Source: Bombyx mori (lineage: Eukaryota; Arthropoda; Insecta; Lepidoptera; Bombycidae). Taken from it: a DNA stretch of 64,000 bases. How positions within the stretch are numbered: position 1 is the first letter of the stretch; each line of letters starts with the position of its first letter. Positions 11,757 through 24,059 of the stretch are shown in pieces. The notes under the pieces were generated by a model that was not told the DNA's origin, did no database searches, and saw nothing but the letters and a program-made list of their open reading frames with translations. Position numbers and translations under genes: made by a program. The DNA lies in the NCBI RefSeq assembly GCF_030269925.1, contig NC_085107.1:19594001-19658000 (forward strand). Reading direction: 5' to 3'.

Positions 11757-12218
11757 AAGCAGTAATACGTTTCGGTTTGAAGGGTGGGGGCAGCCGTTGT
11801 GACTATACTTGAGACCTTAGAACTTATATCTCAAGATGGCTGGCGCATTTACGTTGTAGATTTATTTTTATTTTTTTTATTGCTAGATGGGTGGACGAGC
11901 TCACAGCCCACCTGGTGTTAAGTGGTTACTGGAGCCCATAGACATCTACGACGTAAACGCGCCACCCACCTTGAGATATAAGTTCTAAGGTCTCAAGTAT
12001 AGTTACAACGGCTGCCCCCACCCTTCAAACCGAAACGCATTAACTGCTTCACGGCAGAAATAGGCAGGGCGGTGGTACCTTTCGGTAACCACTTAACGGC
12101 AAGTGGGCCGTGAGCTCATCCACCCATCTGCTGAGTTTCTCGTCAGATCGTCACCGCGGGTCACGATTCCGAGCCGGCGGCAGCTCGTCCACCCATATAA
12201 GCAATAAAAAAAAAAAGA
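11757..12218. repeat. Mosaic of nested Bm1 pieces and a family-F fragment
   Basis: A plus-strand Bm1 body runs from 11757 to about 11862 and is interrupted at CGTTGTAGAT by a minus-strand Bm1 (about 11866-12080). The plus-strand copy resumes at about 12085 (GTAACCACTTAACGGCAAG) to 12127. About 50 bp of family F follow (CTGAGTTTCTCGTCAGATCG, 12131-12180), then a second Bm1 tail (CAGCTCGTCCACCCATATAA) with an A-run to 12218. Confidence 0.7.
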
Positions 12219-12481
12219 ATTCACAATTGTGCGTAAACAATGACCATATGAAACATTTCGTAGAAATGATTAGAACGTCAAATCCGGTCAGTGCTGGCTT
12301 ACATTACAATCCATTACATAGTTTCATGGTGTCTCTTTTGGAAGCTTCAAATTGATAATTTTGTATTTAAAAAAGCGAAATTATAAACAGTTTTGTCGTC
12401 TGAATCGTCAATACTTAAGTGCGGTCTAGTCACTAAAATTTGAGTAAAAGATTACATTTTAATTATTTTTAGTACTCAAAA

Positions 12482-12831
12482 TCTATAGATATAAATAAAA
12501 TTGGCGTGTCTGTTTGTAATATTGAAATAACCGCTTTCTACTACATGCATATGAATATATATACGGTACATACACCAAAATAACATTTTTTACAATTTTT
12601 GTCTGTCTGTCTGTTTGTTCCGGCTAATTTCCGGAACGGCAGACCGATTTTGACGAGACTTTCACTGATAGATAGCTGATGATATAAGGAGTAACTTAGG
12701 CTACTTTTTTTAGACTAGCTTCGCCTCGCGGCGTCCCCGCGGTACAACAATAACCGCGGATAACATCGCGGGACTCGCCTATCAATAATAAAATTTAATG
12801 TTTCCGAAGCGAAGCGAGGGTGGGTCGCTAG
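12482..12831 (+). mobile_element. Non-autonomous Helitron, family A
   Basis: Starts TCTATAGATATAAATAAAAT and ends GGGTGGGTCGCTAG before T. Same length and order as 2574-2925, including the GTCTGTCTGTCTG run and the CGAAGCGAAGCGAGGG terminus. Confidence 0.75.
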
Positions 12832-13018
12832 TATAATATATAAATATAAAAATGTTTTCTCTGATAAGGATTCACGAGATGAGATATTTACTGATTCACT
12901 TTAACACGTCTTTATGTTCGATGGCACAGAGTGTATTTTTCCCTAAGATAATCACATTAATAACACTGTAGATAGATAATTGTAACATAATTAAAAAAAA
13001 ACCTATCATTAGAAGCAA

Positions 13019-13105
13019 TAGACAGTGGCTTGGCTATGTCTCTGGTATAGCAACAATAATCAATGACAGGTGGGGCCACAAGTGCGTCTGCCTTCGACGG
13101 CAAAG
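13019..13105 (+). repeat. Diverged tail repeat (GGCTTGGCT family)
   Basis: GCAATAGACAGTGGCTTGGC followed by ACAGGTGGGGCCACAAGTGC and an A-rich end. It is a decayed relative of 8602-8702. Confidence 0.35.
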
Positions 13106-13227
13106 AAAAACAAATAACTTCATTTTGGATCCTCCCGATCCATTAACGGTGTTTTTAGGTACCTCAAGCACCGGTATCCGTTCTGGTCGAACCCGTCACT
13201 CGTGACGAAGGGTTCGGTGAGTAAATT

Positions 13228-13415
13228 AATCCACAGATGCAGCCCACTGAGTTTCTTACCGGATCTTCTCAGTAAGTCCCGTTTCTGATCCGGTGGTAGA
13301 TTATGCGAAGCACTGCTCTTGCTAGGGTTAGTGTTAGCAACGTCTTCAAGTTAGAGCCCCGTGAGCTCACCTACTAGTTCTGTGAATCTAGTACGACCCC
13401 TCGAGGTTATGAATA
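13228..13415 (+). repeat. Dispersed repeat, family F
   Basis: GCAGCCCACTGAGTTTCTTA, then GATCCGGTGGTAGATTATGC, CTGCTCTTGCTAGGGTTAGT and CCCGTGAGCTCACCTACTAG. The same order of words occurs at 33115 (+), 20410 (-), 23285 (+, partial) and 60818 (-). Non-coding; a retrotransposon 3' region is likely but unproven. Confidence 0.6.
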
Positions 13416-13422
13416 ATATTAA

Positions 13423-13498
13423 TGGGTATGAATATATGTATATATGGTAATTATAAATGGGAATATATATATGGTGATTATAAATAGGTATGAATAAA
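13423..13498. repeat. Imperfect AT minisatellite
   Basis: About two and a half copies of a unit of roughly 30 bp built on GGNATATATATGGTNATTAT-type words. It sits directly after the family-F repeat. Confidence 0.5.
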
Positions 13499-13627
13499 GA
13501 AAAAAGTTTTGCTAAATGTTGTTTAGACTTCACGAAAATAACTGACTATTGAAAACATTTGTCATGTCGATTCGCCGTCTCAATGTAACGGGTGAGGGGT
13601 TCCCTTCACATATTTTCACACCTTCAC

Positions 13628-13880
13628 TGGTGGTACGACCTCTTGTGAGTCCGCGCGGGTAGGTACCACCGTCCTGCCTATTTCTGCCGTGAAGCCGTAA
13701 TGCGTTTCGGTTAGAAGGGTGGGGCAGCTGTTGTAACTATACTGAGATCTTAGAACTTATATCTCAAGGTGGGTGGCGCATTTACATTGTAGATGTCCAT
13801 GGGCTCCAGTAACCACTTAACACCAGGTGGGCTGTGAGCTCGTCCACCCATCTAAGCAATAAAAAATAAATAAAAATAAA
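13628..13880 (+). repeat. Bm1-type SINE, headless, plus orientation
   Basis: From GGTGGTACGACCTCTTGTGA to CACCCATCTAAGCAATAAAA and an A-rich tail. It shares the recurrent start point. Confidence 0.85.
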
Positions 13881-14740
13881 ATAATTTTTGCCTTGCATTG
13901 CTGATTCATAAAAATGTGAACTCACTAAAACAACAAGTATTTTAGCTTGAGCTATTAAATTCATTAAATATTTCGTAAGTTGTGTGTTACTGTCGCTTTG
14001 GCTTCGGACTCTCAGCGCACGTATGCGTCGCTTGTCAGAGCGTATTATCGTCAGCCCATTTTCAGATACGTCATGTTTTTATTTATTTATTGGGATCGCT
14101 AAAATAATTAAGCGATGATAATTGGCCGATATTGGTTAAATAATTAATAAAGTTGGTTTCACGCTTTGCTGCAAATTACCGAGAGCAGGAATCCTAACAA
14201 TAGTGACAGCCTCAAAGAACACGAAACGCCAAGCAAAAAGAATGAAAACTGCTTATGTAATCCAACTACCCAACTTGATATAATATTGAACTATAAGAAC
14301 CATATTAAAGATATTCGATAAAATTGAATCAAAGAAGCCATCAAAATGTTCATTTACAACAAAATGCTTCATTTGTTAATAATGTTGAATAATAAAATTA
14401 ATGTTATCTTAATTGTGATTTGCAAAAGCTCGTAAAGCTCTCTTACAGTGAAGATACATTGATTGACAATGATCGACGAGCACGATAGTGCAACTACGTA
14501 TTATTTAATAAATTATGTCACATAGTATTAGTTACTTATTAGTTTTATAAATTATAGTATTGACCGATTTGTGTCAATTTTCTTCTGTTTCAATCAATAT
14601 TTCTCTTAAAACAGAAATAAGTTGATGCAGGAGAAAATATCGAAAAAAAAAACACGTAATTTTTAAATTACATTTTATCCGCCTAGAAGTAAACAAAAAC
14701 ATGTGTATAGCTAACGAACCTTGTCGAGGTCTCTCTTTGG
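13881..14740. other. No feature recognised
   Basis: AT-rich intergenic sequence; nothing recognised. Confidence 0.4.
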
Positions 14741-15010
14741 TTTCGTAGAAAGCCACGGCGAAATTGTTGTTTGTTGTCAGCACCGGGACAGGCCGGGAGA
14801 GGCCGGCGCTGCTCCACACGTCCATAGCTCAAGGGCACCACACGCGTCCGAGCAGTTGGCCAACAACGCGCGCACTGAGCTTACTTCAGCTTACGTCTTC
14901 CGGACCACGGGTGCCTCGATCGCTGCCACCCTGCGCCCGCACACCTCTCCACGGACTTTTACCAGCACGCCGTGCAAATGTGAAATGAAATGTTGTTCTT
15001 CGACTTAGGC
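14741..15010. other. GC-rich, CpG-containing island of unknown role
   Basis: About 270 bp whose composition is unlike the surrounding AT-rich DNA, with dense CG dinucleotides (GGCCAACAACGCGCGCACTG). Open frames run through it on the plus strand, but I recognise no protein family. It could be a first exon or promoter of an unidentified gene, or a transposon scrap. It matches none of the repeats I recognise here. Confidence 0.35.
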
Positions 15011-17705
15011 CGATTAAGTTAGAGTTAAGTTTAGTGTGATGTATGATGCATTTTCGCGATCGTTGGTTCGTTTGGCGTTTTCGGATCGATTTAGAAGCAT
15101 GAATTCGATTTTAAATATATCTCACGTGACTCCGATCATGGAATGTGATTTAAGCTTATTTTGGTTGACTTTGGTTGCGAAAGAGGTTTTATTGCTACAT
15201 CTCAAAATGTTGTTAAATAAACTACATAGAATTTCCGAGTACTAATAAAATATCAGTTTGGAAGTCTCCCAAAACTTCTAAGCTTTTGAAAGATTTTGAT
15301 CAAAAATGTTGCTTTTACTTGACACACAAAGAAAGAAAAAAACAAATGTTGTTAACGCTACACACATCTATTCGAAAAAATATTTTTCAATGTGTATAAA
15401 CGACAACCTACACTTGACTCATTGACATTTTAGATTACGTAAATTACCAATCAATTACCACATGTACATAATTATGTGATGAAGCATCGGTAGAGATACG
15501 GCTTATTCTTCTGTAATATAATATTTTGTTTGAAAAGTCCCCTACAACATTTTCGTACCGACAGAAGAACGTTAATGGCCTTCACTAATTCAATAAATAT
15601 ACCATCTTTTTTTTTTTACCGCGTGTTTGATGTTTTTGTGTAAACAAAAGCCAATATTATTAATACGAAACATTGTCGTGACAGTCTCCGAACGCGAACA
15701 TAATAATGTTTACGAAACAAAACTGCGAACATGCATTCCATTTTCTCCAACATCAGACTGGAAACAGTGAAGTCAGAACTTATATTTGATTCCCACATAT
15801 TATCATAAACTTCTGAATTACATCAAAACTTTACCTTAGACGTTGCAATGCAGATCTTAGACTAACAATGTAAGACAACAAAATCAACCTCAGCATTCCA
15901 TGAAATATTTGTTTGGTTTGTGGAATTTGTTTTCTTTGCTTCTACATTTTCCTAAGCATCGAGCCCTTGGTGAATTTTCTAGCTTCGTGGTTTAATATGA
16001 CATGATGCCACCTTGATCCAACCATTCCAGGAAGCAAAAGGAAGCTATACACTTTGTGAGTCCATTGCACTCACCTAAAAAGCAATAGAACGGATGTAAA
16101 GTGTTGAATTATATATCCTAAAAGTGTTACGAACATGTGCGGTATTTAGAAACGCTGAGTAAGTGGTTTTGGGTGTTTTTTCTGCAAATTGGCACATCAA
16201 CTCACGGCTGAGTTGAGTTCATCTGAGTTGAATAAATGTGCATACATGCCCCTATTATATATATTCCCCTACGCGGGAACCCACCTCTAGAAATTTTCCA
16301 AAGAAAACCTTTGCGTATGTATTCCGTAAAGATCACGATCCTCAGCACTGAGTAATACGACGCACGGATGAGGAGGAAGATGCCCCTATGTGTAGACTGT
16401 CACCAGCTTTTAATGAATATCATAAAAGGTTGGTCAATGTTCAAAGTAGAACGCGCAAAAATAAATAGGATAATGGTTTCTACTAGTACGGGTTTACTAT
16501 ACGATTTAATCCTGTAAATAATCATAAATCGAGTTTTCTTTCATAACGCAAATGTTAGATAAGTATCCATTTTGGAAAAAATCATTTTGTTATAACAAAA
16601 CAAAATGGAAAATCTTCAATGAAGACTAAAAAACTTGTCTCAGAAACAATAATTCTTGTCTTAGAATCGCTTGATATTATTTGTTGGAACTCTCTGCTGT
16701 GTAAGTAATAGCTTTTGAAATATTAGGAATACGAATAGGCCGACCTGCTCTCTTTTGAAGTCAAATCTCTCGGGGCGCCGGCAAACAAAACCGAAGAGTG
16801 CATGCCAGTGCTTAAAATATGCTTCAATAAAAATATACGCTCATACTTTGAAAACGGATTCTGAGTCACGCTACGGAAACACTAGTTTTATTTCTGAACG
16901 TGAATGCATGAGGGGGATTTTGATACCATTCGTGTTCCAGCACTCAATATTTCTAACGAACGATTGAAACTGTAACACAATATTTCTACTATAATTATAA
17001 GCCTATTTAAAACAACGTACCGGACCACATATTGAGATCAAAAATACTTAGAAACTTACAATGCATTTCTTAGTCAACGCATTCCCTCTTAGTAAACAAA
17101 GATAATATCAACTTACTTTTTCAATGTCTTTCTAATTAAAAATGAAGCTGCAGTTCAGTACCAAGCGCTTTTACTAATTATCTGATAGTGTGTTAATTTT
17201 TACAGTACATTACCTAATGCATGTCTTTTCATGCGGTTTCAAAGGATGTTTCCTTTTATTTTCTTGGACCACAATGGTACCGTCCAGCCTGGTACATGAG
17301 ATTTAGTCTCACACGAGCTAATGTCCCACCTAGAGCTAAGTTCTATGAAGTTCATTGTTATAATCCACCTTATGATTTAAAGTCTCAATCGTATGGTATA
17401 GTGGCAGCCTTCAAATTCATAAGCATTTTTTATTTCGTTCTACGCTACAAAAATATGCACCCAAAAATAGGGATCGCATGGAATTGTACTACTCAACGAG
17501 AGAGTTGATCGTCATGGGATCCGACATTCACTTTGCCTTTTTCGAAAATAAAAAGAAAAATGTATCTATATGTGCTTCAGCAAGTTTTTTAAGAGTTTTG
17601 TTGATAATTTCGAAAGTCAAAATCTACAATGTGTATATCACAAGCATAGTTCTGATACAATAAAAATACTATAATACTATATAAATTATCAACCTTATTA
17701 ACTTA
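15011..17705. other. Long AT-rich stretch, nothing recognised
   Basis: About 2.7 kb with no recognisable exon, repeat or RNA gene. Open frames here carry no recognisable motifs. Confidence 0.35.
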
Positions 17706-17960
17706 CTTTTTTTATTGCTTATATTTGTTAAGTGGTTACTGGAGCCCATAGACATCTACGACGTAATTGCGCCACCCACCTTGAGATATGAGTTCTAAGG
17801 TCTCAAGTATGGTTTCAACGGCTGCCTCACCCTTCAAACCGAAACGCATTACTGTTTCACGGCAGAAATAGGCAGGGTGGTGGTACCTACCCGCGCGGAA
17901 TCACAAGAGGTCTGTAATTACGCAAATTATAATTTTGCGGGTTTGATTTTTATTACATTA
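17706..17960 (-). repeat. Bm1-type SINE, partial head region, minus orientation
   Basis: T-run at 17707-17714, body to GGTCTGTAATTACGCAAATT, then TTGCGGGTTTGATTTTTATT. It continues past the headless boundary but stops before the tRNA-like part. Its edge runs into a TTACATT-rich simple sequence. Confidence 0.8.
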
Positions 17961-18149
17961 CATTGTGTATTACATTGTATTACATTATTATTTTATTACG
18001 TTATAATTTATATAATTGAAAAACGAAAAACGTATTAATATATTCTAATTAAGAATTAATTGCTCACCGACTTTTTCTCTAGGTTACTTATATTCCACAA
18101 CGTAAAAAGGAGACCAAAGAATATTTGTCTATAGCGTAGGCTCACGAAC

Positions 18150-18345
18150 GAACTCACGGCTTCAGTATTAGATGGCTTAATGAAGCCCATAGACCTCAAG
18201 AAAATTAATGCTCACACATTGAAAAATGAGTTCTAAGTCTCAGCTCTAAAGTATAACGGCTGTCCCACTTTTTTGAGCCGGGACGCACTACTGCATCGCG
18301 GCAAAAATGGGCAGGATGGAGGTACCAGTCTGTGTAGGCCTACAG
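18150..18345 (-). repeat. Old diverged Bm1 fragment
   Basis: Recognisable by GAAGCCCATAGACCTC, ATGAGTTCTAAGTCTCAGCT and CATCGCGGCAAAAATGGGCA in the correct order, with many substitutions. Confidence 0.5.
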
Positions 18346-18627
18346 TACGCCATATTAAAATATAATTGGGTAAATTATAAAATTCCAGAGTTGATATTTT
18401 AATGTACATAATAATATTATGTTATTAATTTATCTTAGAAGTCGTTAAAAACAAAGACACGTATGTTACTCTTTAATTTTTTTTAATATATTTTCAACAC
18501 TGGTATAGTCGCTTCGATTACTCTGGGTTTTTTATCCTTTAGATCACTTCGAATTTGGGTAAGGGAATTATTCATTCTATTCTAGGAACATTTTAGATTC
18601 AGACGCCTATATTAAATTCTAGTAATA

Positions 18628-18882
18628 TTTTTTTTTATTTTTTTTTATTGCCTGGATGTGTGAACGAGCTCACAGCCCACCTGGTGTTAAGTGGTTACTG
18701 GAACCCATAGACATCTACAACGTTCATGCGCCACACACCTTGAGATATAAGTTCTAAGATCTCAGTATAGTTACAACGGCTGCCTCACCCTTCAAACCGA
18801 AACGCATTACTGCTTCACGGCAGAAATAGGCGGGGCGGTGGTACCTACCCGTGCGGACTCAGAAGAGGTCGTACCACAAGTA
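18628..18882 (-). repeat. Bm1-type SINE, headless, minus orientation
   Basis: T-rich tail at 18628-18648 and body to GTACCACAAGTA near 18882. Confidence 0.8.
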
Positions 18883-19621
18883 GGTTTGATTGTATTTGTC
18901 AGATACTATCAAATCTATTATTAGAGTACCACATTATGCATTTAAACTCATTCTGAACTGATGATAATAGTGCAAGAAAAATATGTGCATTTGATGGAAA
19001 AAGCGAGAAAGCGGATCGCAAAGTCGCTAAAGCTAACTAAATAACGTTTTTTACTTATGTGATGCTTTCAACCGGTCAACTAGGAGACGATATTATACTA
19101 TTTTATTTTAGCAACGATATAAACAGTGTATAACGTTACGTCGTCGATGTCAACTAAGCCAAGACAGGTAAATAGGACCACCCATGCACTTACTTTGTAA
19201 TTAGACTGCTAGAATTCGTTCTCAGCTTATATAGAGATACGTTATAATTATATCGACTAAGAAAATAGCTCGTGTGTCATGAATCGAGTTTCACAAACAG
19301 TTAAGCAAAATCTTGAACGTGTAACTATAACAAAAAGCAACAACGGCTCATCTGTAGATAGATAACTTAAAAGTATGAGTTCGCGGGTCTCCTGATGCTA
19401 AGCTATGATCAGAGTCTGTGTACATAGCAACGTGACTGCGACCGTCTTGAGACATTGAATTGTCGTCAACGTTCCGATTCAAGGGGTGGTCCACCCGTTG
19501 TAGAATACAATTTAGGCTTTGACCTTGTTGAATAATTGGCGTTATGATGCCTGCGGGTTCGGAAACCACTTCACACCGGGTGGATCGTGAACTAGTGTAG
19601 CTAAGTAGCTATATATACATA
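18883..19621. other. No clear feature
   Basis: AT-rich. A stretch around 19440-19610 keeps faint Bm1-like words (GGGGTGGTCCACCCGTTGTA), too weak to call. Confidence 0.35.
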
Positions 19622-19831
19622 CTAGCTGTACCCGTCCGCTTCGCTGGGCATTTAAAATTAACATTATTATTTCTCACCCCCACAAAGATTCTGATCATTA
19701 ACGCCCCCGCAACTGGTGTAGAGAGTCCAACACTCATATAAATATTAGCCTATCCATTAAGTACATGTATTTTCTACAGGGATACCAAGTTTGAAGTCAA
19801 TCAGTCAAAGTAGATTTATATATTAGTATAG
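19622..19831 (-). mobile_element. Short non-autonomous Helitron, minus orientation
   Basis: Reversed, it runs from TCTATACTAATATATAAATC to AGCGAAGCGGACGGGTACAG followed by CTAG and T. At 210 bp it is the shortest complete-looking copy here. Confidence 0.65.
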
Positions 19832-20409
19832 ATAGAGATAAAACATTTTTTTCGCTAATAAACATTCTGTTGCGTTTACGCTGTAAGCTAAGGTATCGTC
19901 ATATTTAAATACGTCCCTGCCGATGTCCGTGCAGTCGTAATGCGAAAACTAAATCTAAAATTAATCCAACTTTCTATTCGGAGATACATATAACTTTAAA
20001 TAAGTCCTATGTTTACCGTAGTTGTTTAAAAAATAAACTTGTATAATAATAATAATATGGCTAGCAACGAAAATATACAAAATGTGAGCATATGTAAGCG
20101 TGTCACCTCGTTTCAATGGAATTGGAAAATATGTTTTTACGCCTTCCGAATGTTCGGATAAATTTGATTTAGTAACTAGAACTGTTGCTATGCTGCGCCT
20201 TTTTAATTTAGGCTAAATCGAATCCAACTAGCTTAGATCTATTTATTGATGTGGATCACTCATTCTATTATTATTTTTTACTTGAAACACAAATATAGTC
20301 CTGTATTATTTATTGGTCAAAACGTTATCAGTTGGAAAGGAATGTACAATACGATAATTTACTTTTTATAACGTAGACCGGTTGGAAAGGTTTACTTTTT
20401 TTCCTACCT

Positions 20410-20540
20410 ACTCTAGTGAATTCGAGGGGTCATACTAGATTCACCGAGCGAGTAGGTGATCTCACGGGGCTCTAACCTGTGGACGTTGCTAACACTAGTC
20501 CTAGCAAGAGCGACAACTTACGTTACGTGACGCCGCAAGA
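20410..20540 (-). repeat. Dispersed repeat, family F, minus orientation
   Basis: Contains the reversed words GTGATCTCACGGGGCTCTAA and TAACACTAGTCCTAGCAAGA, matching 13300-13415. Confidence 0.55.
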
Positions 20541-20689
20541 GTACCGGACCTCACAACTTGCATAAGGTAATTTATTTGCATGAGACAGAAGGTAATTTAT
20601 AGTTAGACAGAGGATGTGTGTTTATTACAGTCTACAGATAATACAAAATAGGGGGCGGGGAATTTCTCAAGTCCCTCGTCCCTAGACTC

Positions 20690-20885
20690 ATTCATGGGGG
20701 CCGGAAAAGAGCGTTGTCCGCTCTTCCTCTGTGCCCGGTGCGCCTTCTGCGGCCGGGTAAGGGAGTCGAGATCTCCCTCTCCCGTTCCGCAGTTTCCTTC
20801 TGCGACATCACGTCTTCGCAGAAGGACACCACCGCGACCATCCTCCGCACTACGGCCGGCAGCGGTGGTCGCTGACCCTGACGGA
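20690..20885 (-). pseudogene. R1-type LINE fragment, extreme C-terminus
   Basis: Reading the minus strand gives VAVVSFCEDVMSQKETAERE followed by an Arg-rich segment and RADNALFRP, then a stop. This corresponds to the SWKAMLDFCECTISQKEAAG tail of the copy at 901-1848 but is a different subfamily. No TSD was seen. Confidence 0.55.
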
Positions 20886-21423
20886 AGCCTTTGAAACGGA
20901 AAACATGACTATGATCACTCCAGGCGTATTACGTACGAAAAGTGACAGTTTGAAATATCCGTATATTCGTGTAATCCAGAAATCACTTCATCGAATATCT
21001 GCGCAATCACTTTTCAATTTCCACTAACGGAATGATGAATGCAGTTAACTAGGAACGGAACAAAGCGAAGATTCCAATTTTCCATCGTTCCAAACTGAGT
21101 GATAGTATAGGCAGGGTAAATAAGGTGTGGAAACAGATCGAGCAGCTTGAATAAAAAATAAAGTTTCCGTTTTCAATTGGAAATGATTTTATAATGTGAA
21201 TCGCTCGTGAGGGATGATACCATCATCTCGTTTTTACCATCACACCGCCCTCCACCGGGTAGAGTTAATCCATACTACCTGGAGTTACCGCGTTCATCCA
21301 CAGTGCGTTTCCAGAGATATTTTTTGTCACGTACCAACCGGCTTTGAAATGAGCTCCCCTCCCTGGTGTTTCCCGAGCGCTATGACATGTGCTTCTTCAA
21401 ACGATGCTTGTGGAGAGTATTAA
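20886..21423. other. No feature recognised
   Basis: Nothing identifiable. Confidence 0.35.
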
Positions 21424-21540
21424 GCGGTAGGCAGCGTCTTGGCTCTGCCCCTGGCATTGCTGAAATCAATGGGCGACGGTAACCACTCACCATCAGGTGG
21501 GCTGTATGCTCGGACGCCTACAAGAGCAATATAAAACGAA
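21424..21540 (+). repeat. Retrotransposon tail repeat (GGCAGCGTCTTGGCT family)
   Basis: GGTAGGCAGCGTCTTGGCTC, ATGGGCGACGGTAACCACTC, GGTGGGCTGTATGCTCGGAC and AGAGCAATAT before an A-run. This is the best-preserved copy of the family in the window. Confidence 0.6.
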
Positions 21541-21769
21541 AAAAAAGTTATTTACTACATAGTCCTGCTTAATTCTGGATTAGAATACGTAGAATTATTC
21601 ATTCCAATTTAAATTCAATGTTTTATTCATTCCGATTTAGTTTTAGTGGAAAATATAAAGAAATAACAAAGTTAATTGCGTGATTTTAAATCACATAGAT
21701 GGGGTAACAATATCTTGGACGCCCTGGTGTTAAATCGACCGTAGTGGAAATGAGACGTAACCATCGCTT

Positions 21770-22230
21770 AATAGTAGATTGATTGATCGCCACCGCATTG
21801 ATGCCTTCGAGATATGGTGCTGGAGGAAGATGCTACGAATCCCGTGGAGATCATATCGGACTAACGCATCCATATTAAGACACCTCAATATCCAAACCAG
21901 GCTCTCTACCATCTGCCTCAAAAGGAAATTGAGTTCTTCGGTCACATTGCCAGAAAAAGCGAAGACAATCTTGAAAATTTTATAGTAACTGCCAAGATTG
22001 CACGACTGGCAAAAGATCTCGTGGCCGAAATCCAATGCGCCGGTCCGACCAAATTCGCACCACTCTGGATACTACCGTCTACGATGCCCATACACACCGC
22101 CGAGAATAGAGGAAGATGGCGAAACATCATCCAGAGAAGGATAATGGGAGGAGATGGTCCAGACCTTCAGACATGAAGAATGCGACCCAGGGAAGAGGAA
22201 TAGTAGACACGGTAGTAAGCTAGACGGTAC
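21770..22230 (+). pseudogene. RTE-like LINE fragment, reverse-transcriptase C-terminus
   Basis: In plus frames it reads HRIDAFEIWCWRKMLRIPWR, then RTNASILRHLNIQTRLSTIC. After a frameshift come FGHIARKSEDNLE and HTAENRGRWRNIIQRRIMGG, then a stop. This AFExWCWRRMLxIxW ... FGHIAR ... AENRxxWRNI layout is the C-terminal part of the endonuclease-reverse transcriptase proteins common in silkworm, probably RTE clade. The 5' end is missing and the frame is broken. The 3' tail matches 634-720. Confidence 0.7.
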
Positions 22231-22439
22231 CTTGTCCTTTTGAAATACGAAAGGGCATAAAATATATCATATGCCACGTTGTACTGTACATATTTATGTA
22301 CCATCGTACGGTACTGAAATATTTGCACAGACCTTCACGCACGCCATGTAATAATAATAATATAAATAATAAATTTTATTTCAGAATTAAATTCCATATG
22401 AAGTGTTAGTAATACAAAATCTTTCTTAAAAAAAAAAGC

Positions 22440-22680
22440 AGTTCATTTTATTTATTTTACATTGACCATGGCTGGTTTTGAGCCAAACATAGACTTCATT
22501 CCAGTGCCGCAGTATAGGACAGCAATAGCGACTCCCTATCGCGGCCAGGAGACTGTTCGAGCTGACCCGGAACCGGCACCACGCGGAGGCCACGCGCTTA
22601 CGAATGATCGCGTAAAAGCCATCTATGTGAGCCTTCGCGAACATCGTCGACGCGCTACAGTACCGAGAAAAAATTAAAAA
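22440..22680. other. GC-rich patch of unknown origin
   Basis: About 240 bp (CCATGGCTGGTTTTGAGCCA to TCGACGCGCTACAGTACCGA) open on both strands and richer in GC than its flanks. No family is recognised and no TSD seen. A retrotransposon fragment is the likeliest explanation. Confidence 0.3.
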
Positions 22681-23284
22681 GAAAATTACCACATTACATT
22701 TCAGATTTGTTTTACGTAAAAACAAATCACCTGATTGGATATAACACGATGTCCACACCCGAGACACGTGAACGAAAATTTACTCAGAATTAAGTCGATG
22801 TTAGTCGCTGGCGTGGACCCGGGCTTGGCGTCAATCCCTCTATAAGAATTACAAATATTTATGATGAAAATTCAATAGACTTGAGCCTTGTTCAACCATT
22901 ATATATGAATAGTTTGTCATTCGCATTAAGAATCTCGAGAGGCTGTCATAACCAGGTATCGCATGATTTGTTTTTTGCCTCCTGTAATTTTACTTTCACG
23001 GAAGATCTGATGGTTGATAACTTCAAGTCATTCAATCCCGTTTTTGCAGGATAGCCGTCGGAGCACCGTGGCTCATGAGTGATATGGAACACCATGATGA
23101 CTTGGAGTTTGACTCCATCAGTAAGTATATTTGAGGCTCGGAAGCTCACCAACACCTTAGGGTTACGCTGACATAGATTAGGAAGGAAAAAAAAAGGTTG
23201 GTAAGTAGCGCTTCTAGCCAATGCCATTAAGGAGATTACCCGCTAAGCCCGCCAATAGTTTTCTTAAGATTTTGATTTAACCAA

Positions 23285-23390
23285 GTACTGCTCTTGCTAG
23301 GGCAGCTGTTAGCATATTTCAGGCTGAGAGCTCCGTGAGTTACCCACCAGGCAAGGTGATGTCAAAATAACCCCTCGACGCTACAGCCAG
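23285..23390 (+). repeat. Partial family-F repeat
   Basis: AAGTACTGCTCTTGCTAGGG, CTGAGAGCTCCGTGAGTTAC and CCCCTCGACGCTAC in the family-F order. Confidence 0.45.
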
Positions 23391-24059
23391 GGTAAGACAA
23401 ACAAATCAGGATTTTATTGGTAGTTTCGATTGAAGATTTTTAAAAATTCAGTCCGCTTTCAATTATTAATATAAAATAACCTACGTCTGTATTATTGATT
23501 CGGATTTCCTGTTGTATTATTTATAAAGCCGCTCAGGAAAGCAAGATTATTTACAGCATAAACAGGCACGGTGGTGGCATTTACCTCTGTCAAGATCACC
23601 AGATATTTATTTTATTATTTCAGACAATTCGGCTGTTCAGACGATCATATGCGGTCTGTGGTCACGGACATCACATATGTCAAGGGGACAACCAAATAAT
23701 TGTTGTTGTTGTTGGTTGTTACGTTTCCGTTAAACAAACTTTAGAGCAAGCTGTCTCAAGTTAGGCAATCCCTTACTTGAAAATTTTCGCAATCCCTTAC
23801 TTGTAACAACCTCCATAAAGCGTTCATCTCCTAGTGGTCCAAAAAATGCCGATCTATATAACTGGCCTCATAATATATTTCAACTTTTTTCGAATTTATT
23901 GTTGACAAACAGTCTATGCGACTAAGATAATCAAAACAATCTTCAAAGCATTAATCCCCAGAATTACGTCGCAAACGAATCAAACAACTTCCCATAAAAC
24001 TTCGGAATCGTATACACGATTGGCTACATAAAATGGATTAAAAACATTGTAAAAAAAAC
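23391..24059. other. No feature recognised
   Basis: AT-rich; nothing recognised. Confidence 0.35.

Noticed and set aside
19440..19610. Another Bm1 copy
   Set aside because: Only scattered words match; too weak to separate from chance.
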